Below, piece by piece: positions 42,831-52,051 of a DNA stretch of 64,000 bases. Position numbers and translations under genes: made by a program. The stretch comes from JAMXLG01 sp963765935 (GTDB lineage: Bacteria > Vulcanimicrobiota > Vulcanimicrobiia > Vulcanimicrobiales > Vulcanimicrobiaceae), in assembly GCA_963765935.1 (NCBI GenBank), contig CAVXXX010000001.1:930001-994000 (forward strand). Direction: 5' to 3'. The stretch's first letter is position 1. Every line of letters begins with the position of its first letter. Below the pieces are notes generated by a model. That model did no database searches. It was not told where the DNA came from and saw only the letters and a program-made list of their open reading frames with translations.

Positions 42831-44087
42831 GTGAACACGAGTCTTGCCCGCGCTTTTGCCCACGATCTGCACGCGTGGCAACGCACCGGAAACGATGCGC
42901 TGCTTGCGCGTGCGCTTCGATCGCCGTGCTCCGGCGTACCGCATGATACGGCGGCGGCGTATGCAACGGCCGCGACGCGTATCGGCTCGCTGCTCGATGC
43001 GATTGCACGTTCGCGCATAGCGGTGCCCACGGACGAACGCGAAGCACTGCTTCGTTTTTCCGAACGCGTCCGCGGCATTACCGAAGAGACCGATGTCGAC
43101 GCGCTCTTCGAACTCAAGCCGGAGGCAGACCGGTCAACCGGTGATGATAGTGCGCCGTTCGAGCTTGCCGAAGCACAAAGCGCGGATCCCGCCGGACCCG
43201 TTCGCGCGCGGCAAACGCATTTTAGCGCATCGGCGCTCAACGCATATGCCGAATGCGCGCGTAAATGGTATTACCGGTACGCGTGCGCGGCCGTCGAGGA
43301 CCCGGGCTCTTCGGCCTCGACATACGGCACGGCATTTCACGCTGCACTTGAAGACTTCCATGGCGAGTTTTCTCAGCCCTCAGCGCAGCTCGAGCGCGAG
43401 ATGCGGCAAAAGATCGAAGGCTACGTCAATTGGGCGTTCGAGCGTTACCGCAACGACTTCGACACCGCGGTGGAAGTCGAACTGCACAAACGACGTGCTC
43501 AGCGCACGGCGCAACGATACGTCGATTGGCTGATTGCCGAATCGAAGCGCGCACCGTTTACCGTGATCGGACGCGAAATCGCCGCGCAACTCGATCTCGA
43601 CGGCTTCGCATTCGTCGGATACATCGATCGCATCGATCGAGACGATCGCACGGGAAGCGTCGCGATCATCGACTATAAAACGGGATCCATAGCGACGAGC
43701 GCGGCAGAATACCGCGAGAAGGTCCGGCGCTTCCGCGACTTCCAATTGCCGTTCTACTATTGGGCGCGGACCGCAGAAGGCGACCGAGTCGCGCAACTCG
43801 CGCTCATTCCGCTCAAAGATGCACTTCTCGATGTCGCGCCGGTATCGCTCGAAGTCGTTCCCGTCGCCGGCACCGAAACAAAACGCAGCGAAGCACCGTC
43901 CGGAACGATCACCGTCGCGGAGCTAGAGCTTGCGCGCGCAAAGATGATCGAGATTTGCCGCGACTTGACGTCCGGAGCGATCGAACGTTTCCCGGTTACA
44001 AGGGACCCGTCGGCATGCACGTATTGCGCATACGCATATGCTTGCGCCGACAAACCCCACGACGAACGGGAGCGCTTCGGGCGATGA
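42831..44087 (+). CDS. RecB-family PD-(D/E)XK nuclease with Fe-S cluster (AddB-like C-terminal domain)
   Basis: The 418 aa have an unrecognised N-terminal 125 residues and a RecB-type nuclease domain: FSASALNAYAECARKWYYRY (first cluster Cys), YGTAFHAALEDF, GYIDRIDRDDRTGS with the Asp, IIDYKTG (Asp-x-Lys), and terminal cysteines in CTYCAYAYAC that complete a four-Cys iron-sulfur staple as in AddB. It lacks helicase motifs; these are in the next gene, which overlaps as ATGA. GTG start. Together they look like a reduced AddAB pair for double-strand break processing. Confidence 0.88.
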   Translation: MNTSLARAFAHDLHAWQRTGNDALLARALRSPCSGVPHDTAAAYATAATRIGSLLDAIARSRIAVPTDEREALLRFSERVRGITEETDVDALFELKPEADRSTGDDSAPFELAEAQSADPAGPVRARQTHFSASALNAYAECARKWYYRYACAAVEDPGSSASTYGTAFHAALEDFHGEFSQPSAQLEREMRQKIEGYVNWAFERYRNDFDTAVEVELHKRRAQRTAQRYVDWLIAESKRAPFTVIGREIAAQLDLDGFAFVGYIDRIDRDDRTGSVAIIDYKTGSIATSAAEYREKVRRFRDFQLPFYYWARTAEGDRVAQLALIPLKDALLDVAPVSLEVVPVAGTETKRSEAPSGTITVAELELARAKMIEICRDLTSGAIERFPVTRDPSACTYCAYAYACADKPHDERERFGR

Positions 44088-46255
44088 CCGTTTCCCTCTT
44101 ACTCGACGAACAACGGGAAGCGGTCGATGCGCCGTTCGATACGTCGCTTGCAATTACCGGAGCACCGGGAACCGGAAAGACGACGGCGCTCCGCGCTCGG
44201 GCCGCGCGCTTTGCGCGAGAATTTCCCGGCAACACGTATTTGTGCGCCGAACATCCTGACGGCATCGTCAGGCTTGCAACGTACGCACTGCAGACCGTGG
44301 GCAACCCCGTCACGATTGTCGACGACGTCGAAGCGGAATGGGTATTCGCGCGATGCGCGCAGCCGCTCTTCGAACTGGAGTGGGACGAGCTCATCGCGGG
44401 AACGATCGATCCCGAGGTTCCGGGATTACGCTCGCCGGAGCGATTTCTCGTCGCCGCCTTCCGGCTGATTCGCAAGCTTCGCGATGCCGCGATTTCGCCA
44501 TCCGAATTTCTTGACCGCGCGTTGCACGGCGCTACGTCCTTTTACGCAAGTCCACCGAACTTCGCGCATCCCGACCTCATCTACGCAACGAAGGACGCGT
44601 ATCGGAATTCGCTCGATGTCACGCCGGCCGAACTGCAGCGGCAATACCGGCGCGAAGTCGATCTCGCGAAAGTGCTCGCCAAACTGTACGAAACGTACGT
44701 TGCAGAAGTTCGCCGATCGCGTGCGATGACGCGGCGTGATGCAGTCGCCGAGGCGTTGGATGCGCTCGCCTCCGATTCGTCGCTTGCAGCCGTAGTGAGG
44801 ACGTCTGCATCAACGGCGTTCATCGATGAGGCCCAAGAATCGACGCTCGGGACACAACTTCTGCTCGAGGCAGTGTACGGTAACGATCTCTGCGGTGTTA
44901 CGCTCGCGGGCGACCCGGGATCGGCCACGGGAACTTTCAATGGCGCGCGGCCGGACCGCGCGTTCAAGTCAGTCGTCGCGAACCTCGTCCTCGAACAGCA
45001 GCACCGTAATGCAGTTGCAGTCGAACTCGCGTGCCGGCAGTTGACCCGCAATCACGCAAAGACAGGTGCCAATGGTGTTGAGCGCGGCGTAATATTGCGT
45101 CGGGCGAAAACCGAGGCGGACGAAGCGAGCTACGTCGCCGACGCTGTGCGCGGCCACCTTTCGAACGGCACGCCGCCTCACGACATTGCATTGATTTTTC
45201 GTTCGGTCGCGGACGTGCACGTCTACGAAGAGGCGCTGCTGGATCGCAACGTGCCGGTTGCCGTTAGCGGCGACCTGAATATTTTCGCCGATCGACGCGC
45301 GCTCGACGCGCTCGCGCTGCTGTGGAATGTTTGGGATCCGTTCCGCCACGACTGGCTGATTCGAACGTTGCGCGGCCCCGCGTACGCGCTCTCCGATGCT
45401 TCGATCGCGACACTTTGCGCCGAACCGCCCGATGCGCAAACCGCGCTCTTCTCATTTGATGACGAGCCGGCGCCGACAACGCGCAGCGGCCGCTGGGATC
45501 CCAAGCGGGATCTGCGCCTGGGTTGGAACGTCTCGCGCGGCGATCAGGATGATGCGCTCAATCCGACCGCGCGCGAACGCGTACGCGTGTTTCGCGCCGC
45601 GCGCGAGCGCTGGCTTCGCGCATCGCTCGCGATGCCGTTTCCGGCCTTCGTGCGCGCCGTCTGGAGCGACGGTCTTGCGCGTGAAGGCGCGCCGGGCTCA
45701 GCTCGAGCGCTCGCGCAGCAGTTGCTGCTCTCTCGCATTCTTCGCCGCCTGAATGCCTACGCGAATTCGCATCCGGAAGCGACTCTCGGCGACATTCTCG
45801 CGTACGCGCAAGCGCGCAGCGAGAGTGCCTTGGAATCGTGCGAAATCGACGGCGACGACCGCTTCGTCCAAATCCTCAGCATCGACGCGGCGCGCGGGCG
45901 ATCGTTCGAGTACGTGGTCGTTCCGGACGCGCGAGCCGGCTCATTTCCGCGCTGGTACGTTCCCGATTCGTTTCTCTTCAGCCCGAAACTCGGAATGATT
46001 CCGAAAGACAACGTCGGCGATGCACGCGCGGCGCGCACCGCGAAATTCAGCTATTATCTCTTTAAAGCGAAGGCGCGCGAAGCCTACAATGACGAGGAAC
46101 GCCGCGCGTTCGTCTACGCGCTCCGCCGCGCGCGATCCGGTGTGATTGTCAGCGCCTCGGGAAAGGCGACACGCGGCACGACCGCCCCGGAATTCTTAGA
46201 GGAGCTGCGCAACGCGCGTCTTCCGGGTTCGTTCGACGACGGAGAGGCGCGATGA
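44084..46255 (+). CDS. UvrD/Rep-like superfamily 1 helicase (AddA-like)
   Basis: The 723 aa start at the ATG overlapping the nuclease stop. SF1 motifs: Walker A ITGAPGTGKTTAL near the N-terminus, Walker B AFIDEAQES, motif III-like VTLAGDPGSATG, motif IV LEQQHRNAVAV, and late motifs VQILSIDAARGRSFEYVVVP cut short here as DAARGRSFEYV with RRAFVYALRRARSG. It lacks an obvious nuclease domain at the C-terminus, consistent with the separate nuclease gene. The three-gene run nuclease-helicase-GNAT has 4-bp overlaps throughout. Confidence 0.87.
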   Translation: MTVSLLLDEQREAVDAPFDTSLAITGAPGTGKTTALRARAARFAREFPGNTYLCAEHPDGIVRLATYALQTVGNPVTIVDDVEAEWVFARCAQPLFELEWDELIAGTIDPEVPGLRSPERFLVAAFRLIRKLRDAAISPSEFLDRALHGATSFYASPPNFAHPDLIYATKDAYRNSLDVTPAELQRQYRREVDLAKVLAKLYETYVAEVRRSRAMTRRDAVAEALDALASDSSLAAVVRTSASTAFIDEAQESTLGTQLLLEAVYGNDLCGVTLAGDPGSATGTFNGARPDRAFKSVVANLVLEQQHRNAVAVELACRQLTRNHAKTGANGVERGVILRRAKTEADEASYVADAVRGHLSNGTPPHDIALIFRSVADVHVYEEALLDRNVPVAVSGDLNIFADRRALDALALLWNVWDPFRHDWLIRTLRGPAYALSDASIATLCAEPPDAQTALFSFDDEPAPTTRSGRWDPKRDLRLGWNVSRGDQDDALNPTARERVRVFRAARERWLRASLAMPFPAFVRAVWSDGLAREGAPGSARALAQQLLLSRILRRLNAYANSHPEATLGDILAYAQARSESALESCEIDGDDRFVQILSIDAARGRSFEYVVVPDARAGSFPRWYVPDSFLFSPKLGMIPKDNVGDARAARTAKFSYYLFKAKAREAYNDEERRAFVYALRRARSGVIVSASGKATRGTTAPEFLEELRNARLPGSFDDGEAR

Positions 46256-47211
46256 ATCTGGTGCCGCTCGACGCCCAGACATATGCGCGCGAGGTGTTGC
46301 CGCTCACAGCGGAAGTTTGGGCCGGCCAGCGTGACTTCGAGCGATACGTCTCGCAAAATCTCGAAATCGCGCACAGCGGTTACGGCCGGCGCCACTTCCG
46401 CACGGTGGGGCTTAACGACGGAACGACGCTGCTTTCATCGTTCAAACGCTACGAACGCGCCATTCACATGGGAGCTCAGCGATTACGCGCTTTCGGAATC
46501 GGCGCCGTCTACACGCCGCCGGAGTTACGAGGGCGTGGGTACGCAAGCGCGATGATCGCGATGGCGATGGATCGGGCGCGCACTGATGGATATGATGTCG
46601 CCTATCTCTTCTGCGATATCCGCCCGCAGTTCTACGAAGAACTGGGGTTCACGCAACTTGCTTCGCGCGCGATTTCTTTGCGCGCCGATAACTTGCCCAA
46701 TGACCGCATCGAGGTTCGGCGTCTCGAGGATGGCGATTGGAGCGGCGTTCGGCGCTGCTTCGAACTTCGCGACCGGATGCGGCCGTGGGCCTTCGTCCGC
46801 ACGCCGCTCGTTTGGGAATTGATCCGTCTGCGAATTCATCAAGGCTCTGAACACCTGATCGGCGTGCAGACGAATCTCGCCGTCCGTCGGGGCCGCGCAA
46901 TTGCCGCATACGTGCTCGGCGTACGCGCACCGGAGCACGACGCGTATTTACTCGATGAATTGGGCTTCGCCGATGCACAAGCGGCCGGACTCGTCGGACC
47001 GTTGCTGCGAAGTGCAGCGGGCGATCTTCGTCGCATCGCCGGATGGCTTCCACCCGATTTTGCGCGCGAGCGTCTCCCACGCGCATCAGTACGCCGGAGA
47101 AGCGAGGCGTTGTTCATGGCAGCCGCACTGTCAAATGCCGGCAAAACGTGGTTGCGACTCGCGTCCGCACCATCGATCGGCGACGGCATATGGAACACCG
47201 ATCACATTTAA
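46252..47211 (+). CDS. GNAT N-acetyltransferase (Eis-like)
   Basis: The 319 aa hold an N-terminal GNAT domain with the acetyl-CoA motif AVYTPPELRGRGYASAM and a second GNAT-like half with LAVRRGRAIAAYVLG. It is similar in plan to Eis-type proteins but lacks a clear third domain. The acceptor is unknown. The ATG overlaps the helicase stop (ATGA), so it is part of the DNA-repair operon, although its functional connection is uncertain. Confidence 0.85.
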   Translation: MNLVPLDAQTYAREVLPLTAEVWAGQRDFERYVSQNLEIAHSGYGRRHFRTVGLNDGTTLLSSFKRYERAIHMGAQRLRAFGIGAVYTPPELRGRGYASAMIAMAMDRARTDGYDVAYLFCDIRPQFYEELGFTQLASRAISLRADNLPNDRIEVRRLEDGDWSGVRRCFELRDRMRPWAFVRTPLVWELIRLRIHQGSEHLIGVQTNLAVRRGRAIAAYVLGVRAPEHDAYLLDELGFADAQAAGLVGPLLRSAAGDLRRIAGWLPPDFARERLPRASVRRRSEALFMAAALSNAGKTWLRLASAPSIGDGIWNTDHI

Positions 47212-47260
47212 AGGACGTGATCCGGGAACACGCTCGTTAATGAAAGCCGCTTTCTTCTAG

Positions 47261-47266
47261 TATAAA
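47261..47266 (+). promoter_or_regulatory. Possible -10 box for the small exported protein gene
   Basis: TATAAA lies 45 bases before the GTG start of the exported protein gene. The -35 region, TTAATG at 47237-47242, is weak. Confidence 0.3.
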
Positions 47267-47311
47267 AGCATTGATTTTGGGAAAGCGTCGAGCACGAAGG
47301 GAGACTCCACC

Positions 47312-47866
47312 GTGCTTCATGCTTTTGTTTTGGCGGCAGCCCTTACACCGACTCCTTCGATGGGCGCTATGGGCGCATCTCACGGCCGCTACTATGGCAA
47401 GCCCGACTTGACTTTGACGGCCCAGATGATCGAGGCGGGCGGCGGCCCAACGAATTTCTCATCGAAGAAGCTCTTTGCGTATCTTGCCGGCGCGAATGCC
47501 GCAAAGGAAGGCGCCTCGCTCACCCAGCGGTTCGGCGCAGAAAACATAGGTCAGTTCTTCAAGACATTTGATGCATTCGTGCACCTCGCGGTCCTCCAAG
47601 TGCAGCAGCAGCACATCGCGCTTCCGAAGACAACACTTCCAGGAGGCCCCGCATTGTCGCGCGCTCTCTATGCGGCCGGCGTCATGCCCGATGGACGTTT
47701 CGATGTCGGATATATGTTGGAGCACCTCTTGTCGCGCCCGATGCACGTTACGTTGATGCGCGAGGCGAACTCGAGCCCCGCCGTCGGACCTCAGAAAAAT
47801 GCGGAATTTCACGTCATACTCACGTCGGTGATGCACGACCTCGACGGCTTATACTCCAAGCAGTGA
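47312..47866 (+). CDS. Exported protein of unknown function
   Basis: The 184 aa begin with a short signal-like segment (MLHAFVLAAALTPTPS) and continue as a helical domain with no recognised family; LTLTAQMIEAGGGPTNFSS and LSRALYAAGVMPDGRFDVGYMLEHLL are its most distinctive parts. A His/Met-rich stretch (FDVGYMLEHLLSRPMHVTLM) could bind metal, but that is speculative. The GTG start has GAAGGGAG nine bases upstream. It stands alone between the GNAT gene and dinB. Confidence 0.6.
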   Translation: MLHAFVLAAALTPTPSMGAMGASHGRYYGKPDLTLTAQMIEAGGGPTNFSSKKLFAYLAGANAAKEGASLTQRFGAENIGQFFKTFDAFVHLAVLQVQQQHIALPKTTLPGGPALSRALYAAGVMPDGRFDVGYMLEHLLSRPMHVTLMREANSSPAVGPQKNAEFHVILTSVMHDLDGLYSKQ

Positions 47867-47904
47867 AAGCCGTCGCGCCTGCAATATCGATGAGATAGAA
47901 GCGT

Positions 47905-48975
47905 TCACACGCCACCGACGCTCGCGCTACTGAAAAATGATATTTGCTTAGGCTCGCCGGACGTAAGCGAGGCTACGCGAAGACCCAGCAGGCGAATGGG
48001 CGCGCCGTTTAATTTGGCGCGCCTTAGGCAAAATACGGCAGCGCGAAAAATCCGCCTCGGATCGCGCGTCGGTTCGATGAGATGCGTTTGTCGACCGAAG
48101 ACGCGAAAGTCAGCGCGCTTAATTTTGACGCCGACGATCCCCGCGCTGAGGTTCTCGCGGTCCAATTTTTCAACGATGTCCCGGGTCTGTTCGCGTAGCG
48201 CCGAGATGAGTTGCTTTTCATCACGAACATCGTACTCGAACGTCTCCTCGGAAGAGATCGATTTTGTTTCGCGATCTGCTTCCACCGCACGGTGATCAAT
48301 GCCGCGTGCAAGGTCGCGCACTTCGGCTCCCCACGAACCGAAGAGCTGCTTGACGGACGGGTCATCAAGCGCCGCGATTTGACCGATCGTTGCGATACCG
48401 AAGGTTTGCAGTCGCGCTGCCGTCTTCGGGCCGATTCCCCACAATCGTCCGACGGGAAGCGGAGCGAGAAACGACTCCTCTTCTCCCGGTGCTATTGCTA
48501 AAAGGCCATTCGGCTTGCAGCTATCCGATGCGATTTTTGCAATCAGCTTTCCCGTTGCAACGCCCGCGCTCACGGTCAATCGCGTTTCCTCAAGGACTTC
48601 ATCGCGGATTTGTTGCGTTAAGCGCACGGCATCGTCCAGTTCCATCTCGCCAAGATCGACGAACGCTTCGTCCATCGAGAGTCCCTGGACCATATGTCCG
48701 CGTGCTTCGAAGACTGCGAACACCTGGCGCGACACAGTTTTATATTTCGACATGTCAGGCGGCACGACGACAAGCTGCGCACACAGTTGACGCGCGCGAT
48801 AGAGCGGGATCGCGGAGCGGACGCCAAAGGGACGTGCTTCATACGACGCCGTCAGCACGACAGCGCGACGATGGCTTCCAGCAACGGCCACCGGCTTGCC
48901 GGCAAGCGACGGATCGTCGCGCACCGCGACACTCGCGTAGAACGCGTCGATGTCGAAGTGCGCGATGAATCGCAT
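47905..48975 (-). CDS. dinB: DNA polymerase IV (Y-family)
   Basis: A translesion polymerase of 356 aa. Catalytic acidic residues are in HFDIDAFYASVA (N-terminus) and SMDEAFVDL; the SAGVATGKLIAKIAS segment, the helix-hairpin-helix WGIGPKTAARL and the little-finger domain are intact. No beta-clamp motif of the QLxLF type is obvious at the C-terminus. It lies 23 bp after nfo at the end of a six-gene minus-strand run that begins with the Nudix gene. Confidence 0.95.
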   Translation of the reverse strand: MRFIAHFDIDAFYASVAVRDDPSLAGKPVAVAGSHRRAVVLTASYEARPFGVRSAIPLYRARQLCAQLVVVPPDMSKYKTVSRQVFAVFEARGHMVQGLSMDEAFVDLGEMELDDAVRLTQQIRDEVLEETRLTVSAGVATGKLIAKIASDSCKPNGLLAIAPGEEESFLAPLPVGRLWGIGPKTAARLQTFGIATIGQIAALDDPSVKQLFGSWGAEVRDLARGIDHRAVEADRETKSISSEETFEYDVRDEKQLISALREQTRDIVEKLDRENLSAGIVGVKIKRADFRVFGRQTHLIEPTRDPRRIFRAAVFCLRRAKLNGAPIRLLGLRVASLTSGEPKQISFFSSASVGGV

Positions 48976-48998
48976 CGAAGTATTACCTCGTGGTGTTT

Positions 48999-49844
48999 TT
49001 ATCGAACCGCATTGGCGGCGATCGTCAGGATCGTCTTCATGTTCCGGATATCGTCAGCATCTTCGCCCGGGGTCTCGAGAATCGCGACCTTCTCCTGCAA
49101 CTCGCGATGCGCGAGAATCGCCCGGAAGCCTTCATAACCGATGACACCTTCGGCGATGTGATGGTGGCGGTCGCGCGCGCCGCCAAGCGGAACTTCGGTA
49201 TCGTTGAAGTGGAAGAGGTGCAACCGGTTCAGGCCGATGTGCGCTTCCGCTTGCGCGATGAACCGGTCGACGCCCGCCGCAGAATTGATCTCGTACCCCG
49301 CGGCCCAAGCATGCGCCGTATCAAGACAGACGCCGAGCTGTGGATGATCGAGCGTCCGCATCAGCTCGCCAAGTTCTTCGAGCGTTCCGCCCGCCAAATT
49401 GCCGGCGCCGGCGGAGTTTTCAATCACCAAGTAGACACCGGGCACAATCGTCTCGAGCACATCCTCGAGCGCGCGGCACATCGCGATGAACGCTTCTTTA
49501 CGGTCGCGCGTCCCGTACGATCCGAGGTGCGTATTAACGTAGCGAATGTTCCCCGCTGCTGCCGTCGCAAGATCGGCTTTGAGCAACGTGATCGAACCCT
49601 CGAGCTTTTTCGGGTCATCGCTTGCGAGGTTGATGAGATACGCCGTGTGGATGACGCATGGATCGATACCCGCTTCGCGGCGCATTTCGGCGAAGGCGTC
49701 CAGCGCTGGACGGTCGATCTTGCTGGGACGATAGCCGCGCGGATTGCTCGAGAAAATTTGAATCGCCGAGCAGCCGGCATTCTTCGCGTGTTCGATCGCT
49801 TTGGTGTAACCGCCCGAAACACGGACGTGGATACCGATACGCAT
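48999..49844 (-). CDS. nfo: Endonuclease IV (AP endonuclease)
   Basis: Cleaves abasic sites with a three-metal centre. The 281 aa show IGIHVRVSGG, VIHTAYLINLAS (metal His), VIENSAGAGN (Glu), VCLDTAHAWAAGY, FHFNDTEVPLGGARDRH and VAILETPGED. The conserved His after DRH is present (HHHIAEG). It begins 3 bp after the methyltransferase gene and precedes dinB, so it belongs to a repair operon. Confidence 0.96.
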   Translation of the reverse strand: MRIGIHVRVSGGYTKAIEHAKNAGCSAIQIFSSNPRGYRPSKIDRPALDAFAEMRREAGIDPCVIHTAYLINLASDDPKKLEGSITLLKADLATAAAGNIRYVNTHLGSYGTRDRKEAFIAMCRALEDVLETIVPGVYLVIENSAGAGNLAGGTLEELGELMRTLDHPQLGVCLDTAHAWAAGYEINSAAGVDRFIAQAEAHIGLNRLHLFHFNDTEVPLGGARDRHHHIAEGVIGYEGFRAILAHRELQEKVAILETPGEDADDIRNMKTILTIAANAVR

Positions 49845-49847
49845 GAA

Positions 49848-50582
49848 CTACTTCTTGGCAAGATACAAGAAGTGCGTGAAGGCGAGCGGCACGTGCGCAT
49901 TGCCCCGCCCAAAACGTTCGCGCAGACGACGCTCGAACGCCGCGAAGTAGCTTTCTGCGTCTCCAACCATGCGATCGTGCACGTTCGCGCGCGAACGCTC
50001 CATTTGCACGACTTGGGACAGCGGCATCGAAGCGCGCCACGGGACGACGCGAACCATGTGATCGCGAAACGGCGCGGCGTAGAACTCCTTGAATCCACCC
50101 TGCAAACCGCTGCGCGGCGCGTCGATTCCGGCTTCCACTGCGGATTCGTTGCGGATGGCGTTTACCGCGTCATCGCTCATCAGATGCTTCCACCAGATGG
50201 CGACGATCCCGTCCGGTTGCAGCACGCGCAGAATTTCCCGCATTGCCGCAACACGATCGACACGGTGCATGACCTGTGCGCTGATGACGGCATCGAACGA
50301 TGCGTCGTCGAACGGCAGTTTTTCCGCAGTGCCGACGACCCATTGCGCGGTAGGGTAGTGTCGCTTCGCGTGCGCGAGCATTGGTTCTGACGGATCGACA
50401 CCGACGACGGTAAAGTCGTTATCGAGAAGCGGAACGCTCGCAAGACCTGTTCCACATCCGACGTCGAGAATACGATGTTTCGGCGTTAGGCCGAAACTGA
50501 TGAGAAAGTTGTAGATCTCGTTTGCGTAGCCAATGCGGCCCGCGTCGTAATTTTCCGCGAGTGAATCGAAGGTCGTGGTCAT
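49848..50582 (-). CDS. Class I SAM-dependent methyltransferase
   Basis: The 244 aa carry the SAM-binding motif ILDVGCGTGLASVPL, the acidic ribose-binding residue in VVGVDPSEPML, TAEKLPFDDASFDAVIS and VLQPDGIVAIWW. The substrate is unknown; small-molecule methyltransferases of the UbiE/arsenite type share this pattern. The 4-bp overlap with scpB and 3-bp gap to nfo place it in the scp-nfo-dinB operon. Confidence 0.88.
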   Translation of the reverse strand: MTTTFDSLAENYDAGRIGYANEIYNFLISFGLTPKHRILDVGCGTGLASVPLLDNDFTVVGVDPSEPMLAHAKRHYPTAQWVVGTAEKLPFDDASFDAVISAQVMHRVDRVAAMREILRVLQPDGIVAIWWKHLMSDDAVNAIRNESAVEAGIDAPRSGLQGGFKEFYAAPFRDHMVRVVPWRASMPLSQVVQMERSRANVHDRMVGDAESYFAAFERRLRERFGRGNAHVPLAFTHFLYLAKK

Positions 50583-51253
50583 GGCTCGCTAGGAATATCG
50601 GCAGAAGCCTCCGGCGTTTCTACTGTTTCCGGCTCGGTTGCCGTCTGCTCGGCTTGCTCCATCTGCGGCGTCGGCACGAGGAGATTCAACTCTAGCGGCT
50701 GGCCGGGCTCCAATTCGAGCTGCGGAAGATCTTCGAGCGAGTTGAGCCCGAACGATTCGAGAAAGAGCGACGTCGTTTTATACGTCATCGGACGGCCGAC
50801 CACGTCTTTACGGCCGGCTTCGGCCACAAGCCCTCGATCGATCAGCGTGTTCACGACGCTGTCCGAATTAACGCCGCGGATTGCTTCGATTTCGCTCTTC
50901 GTCACGGGCTGCATGTGCGCGACAATCGCAAGCGCTTCGAGCGCGGGCGTCGAGAGCGACGTCTTGGGAGGCAGCAGATATGCTTCGACGACGTCGCGGA
51001 CGGAAGAGGAGGTCGCGAAACGATATCCGCCAGCAACGTCGCGCAAGACGATGCCTCCGTTGCTGTACCGTTCTTCCAACGCTTGGATCGCGAGCGCGAC
51101 GGCCTTTTCGTCTTCTCCCGTCAGCTTCGCCAGACGTTTGGTTTCGAGCGGCTCGCTTGCAACAAAGAGCAGCGCTTCAATTGCCGGTTCGATGCGCTCC
51201 GCCGTAAGACGCAGCTCTTCGGCTTCTTCGTTAATCGGCTCTTCGGTCTGCAC
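50579..51253 (-). CDS. scpB: Segregation and condensation protein B
   Basis: A kleisin-associated winged-helix protein of the SMC complex. The 224 aa contain IEALLFVASEPL at the N-terminus, RFATSSSVRDVVEAYL, ALEALAIVAHMQPVTKSEIEAIRGVNSDSV (shortened here to EIEAIRGVNSDSV) and GLVAEAGRKDVVGRP. The C-terminal 50 residues are acidic and Pro-rich. The GTG start is 3 bp after scpA. No smc gene is in the window. Confidence 0.94.
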   Translation of the reverse strand: MQTEEPINEEAEELRLTAERIEPAIEALLFVASEPLETKRLAKLTGEDEKAVALAIQALEERYSNGGIVLRDVAGGYRFATSSSVRDVVEAYLLPPKTSLSTPALEALAIVAHMQPVTKSEIEAIRGVNSDSVVNTLIDRGLVAEAGRKDVVGRPMTYKTTSLFLESFGLNSLEDLPQLELEPGQPLELNLLVPTPQMEQAEQTATEPETVETPEASADIPSEP

Positions 51254-51256
51254 GGG

Positions 51257-52051
51257 TTATCCTTCGGCGGTAGCGGGGGGAACGGGGAATACACGAATGT
51301 CGTCGTCGTGGCTCGGTTGATCGAACGAGACGCGATGACGGCGCACCAACTCTAATACCGCGAGAAACGTCACGATGATCGCTTCGCGCGTCATGCCCAT
51401 TTCGCGGCAGAGCGTCGAGAAGAGCACTTCGCCGTGCTCCCTGATCTGGCGAGTAACGTAGTCCATCGTGGCGATGAGCGAAAAGGTTTCCCGGACGATC
51501 TCGCGTTTTTCGGGGCGCGCCTGTTGTAACATCGCGAGAAATGCGCGCTTGAGCTTATCGGGATCGATGCGAAAGCGCTGCACGAGTTCGCTCGTTGGGT
51601 CGCCGGATTCGCGGAAATAGAACCCGCTTGCTTCGTCTTGGCGCGCCTTGAGCTGCTGGCCCAACTCGCGATATTTGGAGTAGGCGATAAGCCGGCGGCG
51701 GAGGCGCTCTTCAACTTGTTCCGGCGTCTCTTCGGTTTCATCGATGAATTCTTGGGGAATCGGCGGCAGCAGTGCCTTGGATTTCAAGAACACGAGCGTC
51801 GCCGCAATCACGAGATACTCGGCGGCGACCTCGACGTCGAGCGCTTCCATCATGCGGACGTAGGCGAGATATTGCTCCGCGACGCGCGCGAGCGGAACGG
51901 TCGCGATGTCGAGTTGCTGCTCCTTGATCAGACTCAGCAGCAGATCGAGCGGACCAGCGAAGACATCGAGTTGGACACGGAGAGGCTCGCCTTGCGCGGA
52001 TTCGGCGGTCGCCTGATCCTGCATGGCTTCCGGGGGCGAGGTTTCGTTCAA
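51257..52051 (-). CDS. scpA: Segregation and condensation protein A (kleisin)
   Basis: The kleisin subunit bridging SMC heads. The 264 aa show LDVFAGPLDLLLSLI, EYLVIAATLVFLKSKALLP and the C-terminal winged-helix REAIIVTFLAVLELVRRHR. The TTG start overlaps the Nudix stop as TTGA; the ATG nine codons later (52024) is an alternative start. It is followed by scpB after 3 bp. Confidence 0.95.
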   Translation of the reverse strand: MNETSPPEAMQDQATAESAQGEPLRVQLDVFAGPLDLLLSLIKEQQLDIATVPLARVAEQYLAYVRMMEALDVEVAAEYLVIAATLVFLKSKALLPPIPQEFIDETEETPEQVEERLRRRLIAYSKYRELGQQLKARQDEASGFYFRESGDPTSELVQRFRIDPDKLKRAFLAMLQQARPEKREIVRETFSLIATMDYVTRQIREHGEVLFSTLCREMGMTREAIIVTFLAVLELVRRHRVSFDQPSHDDDIRVFPVPPATAEG

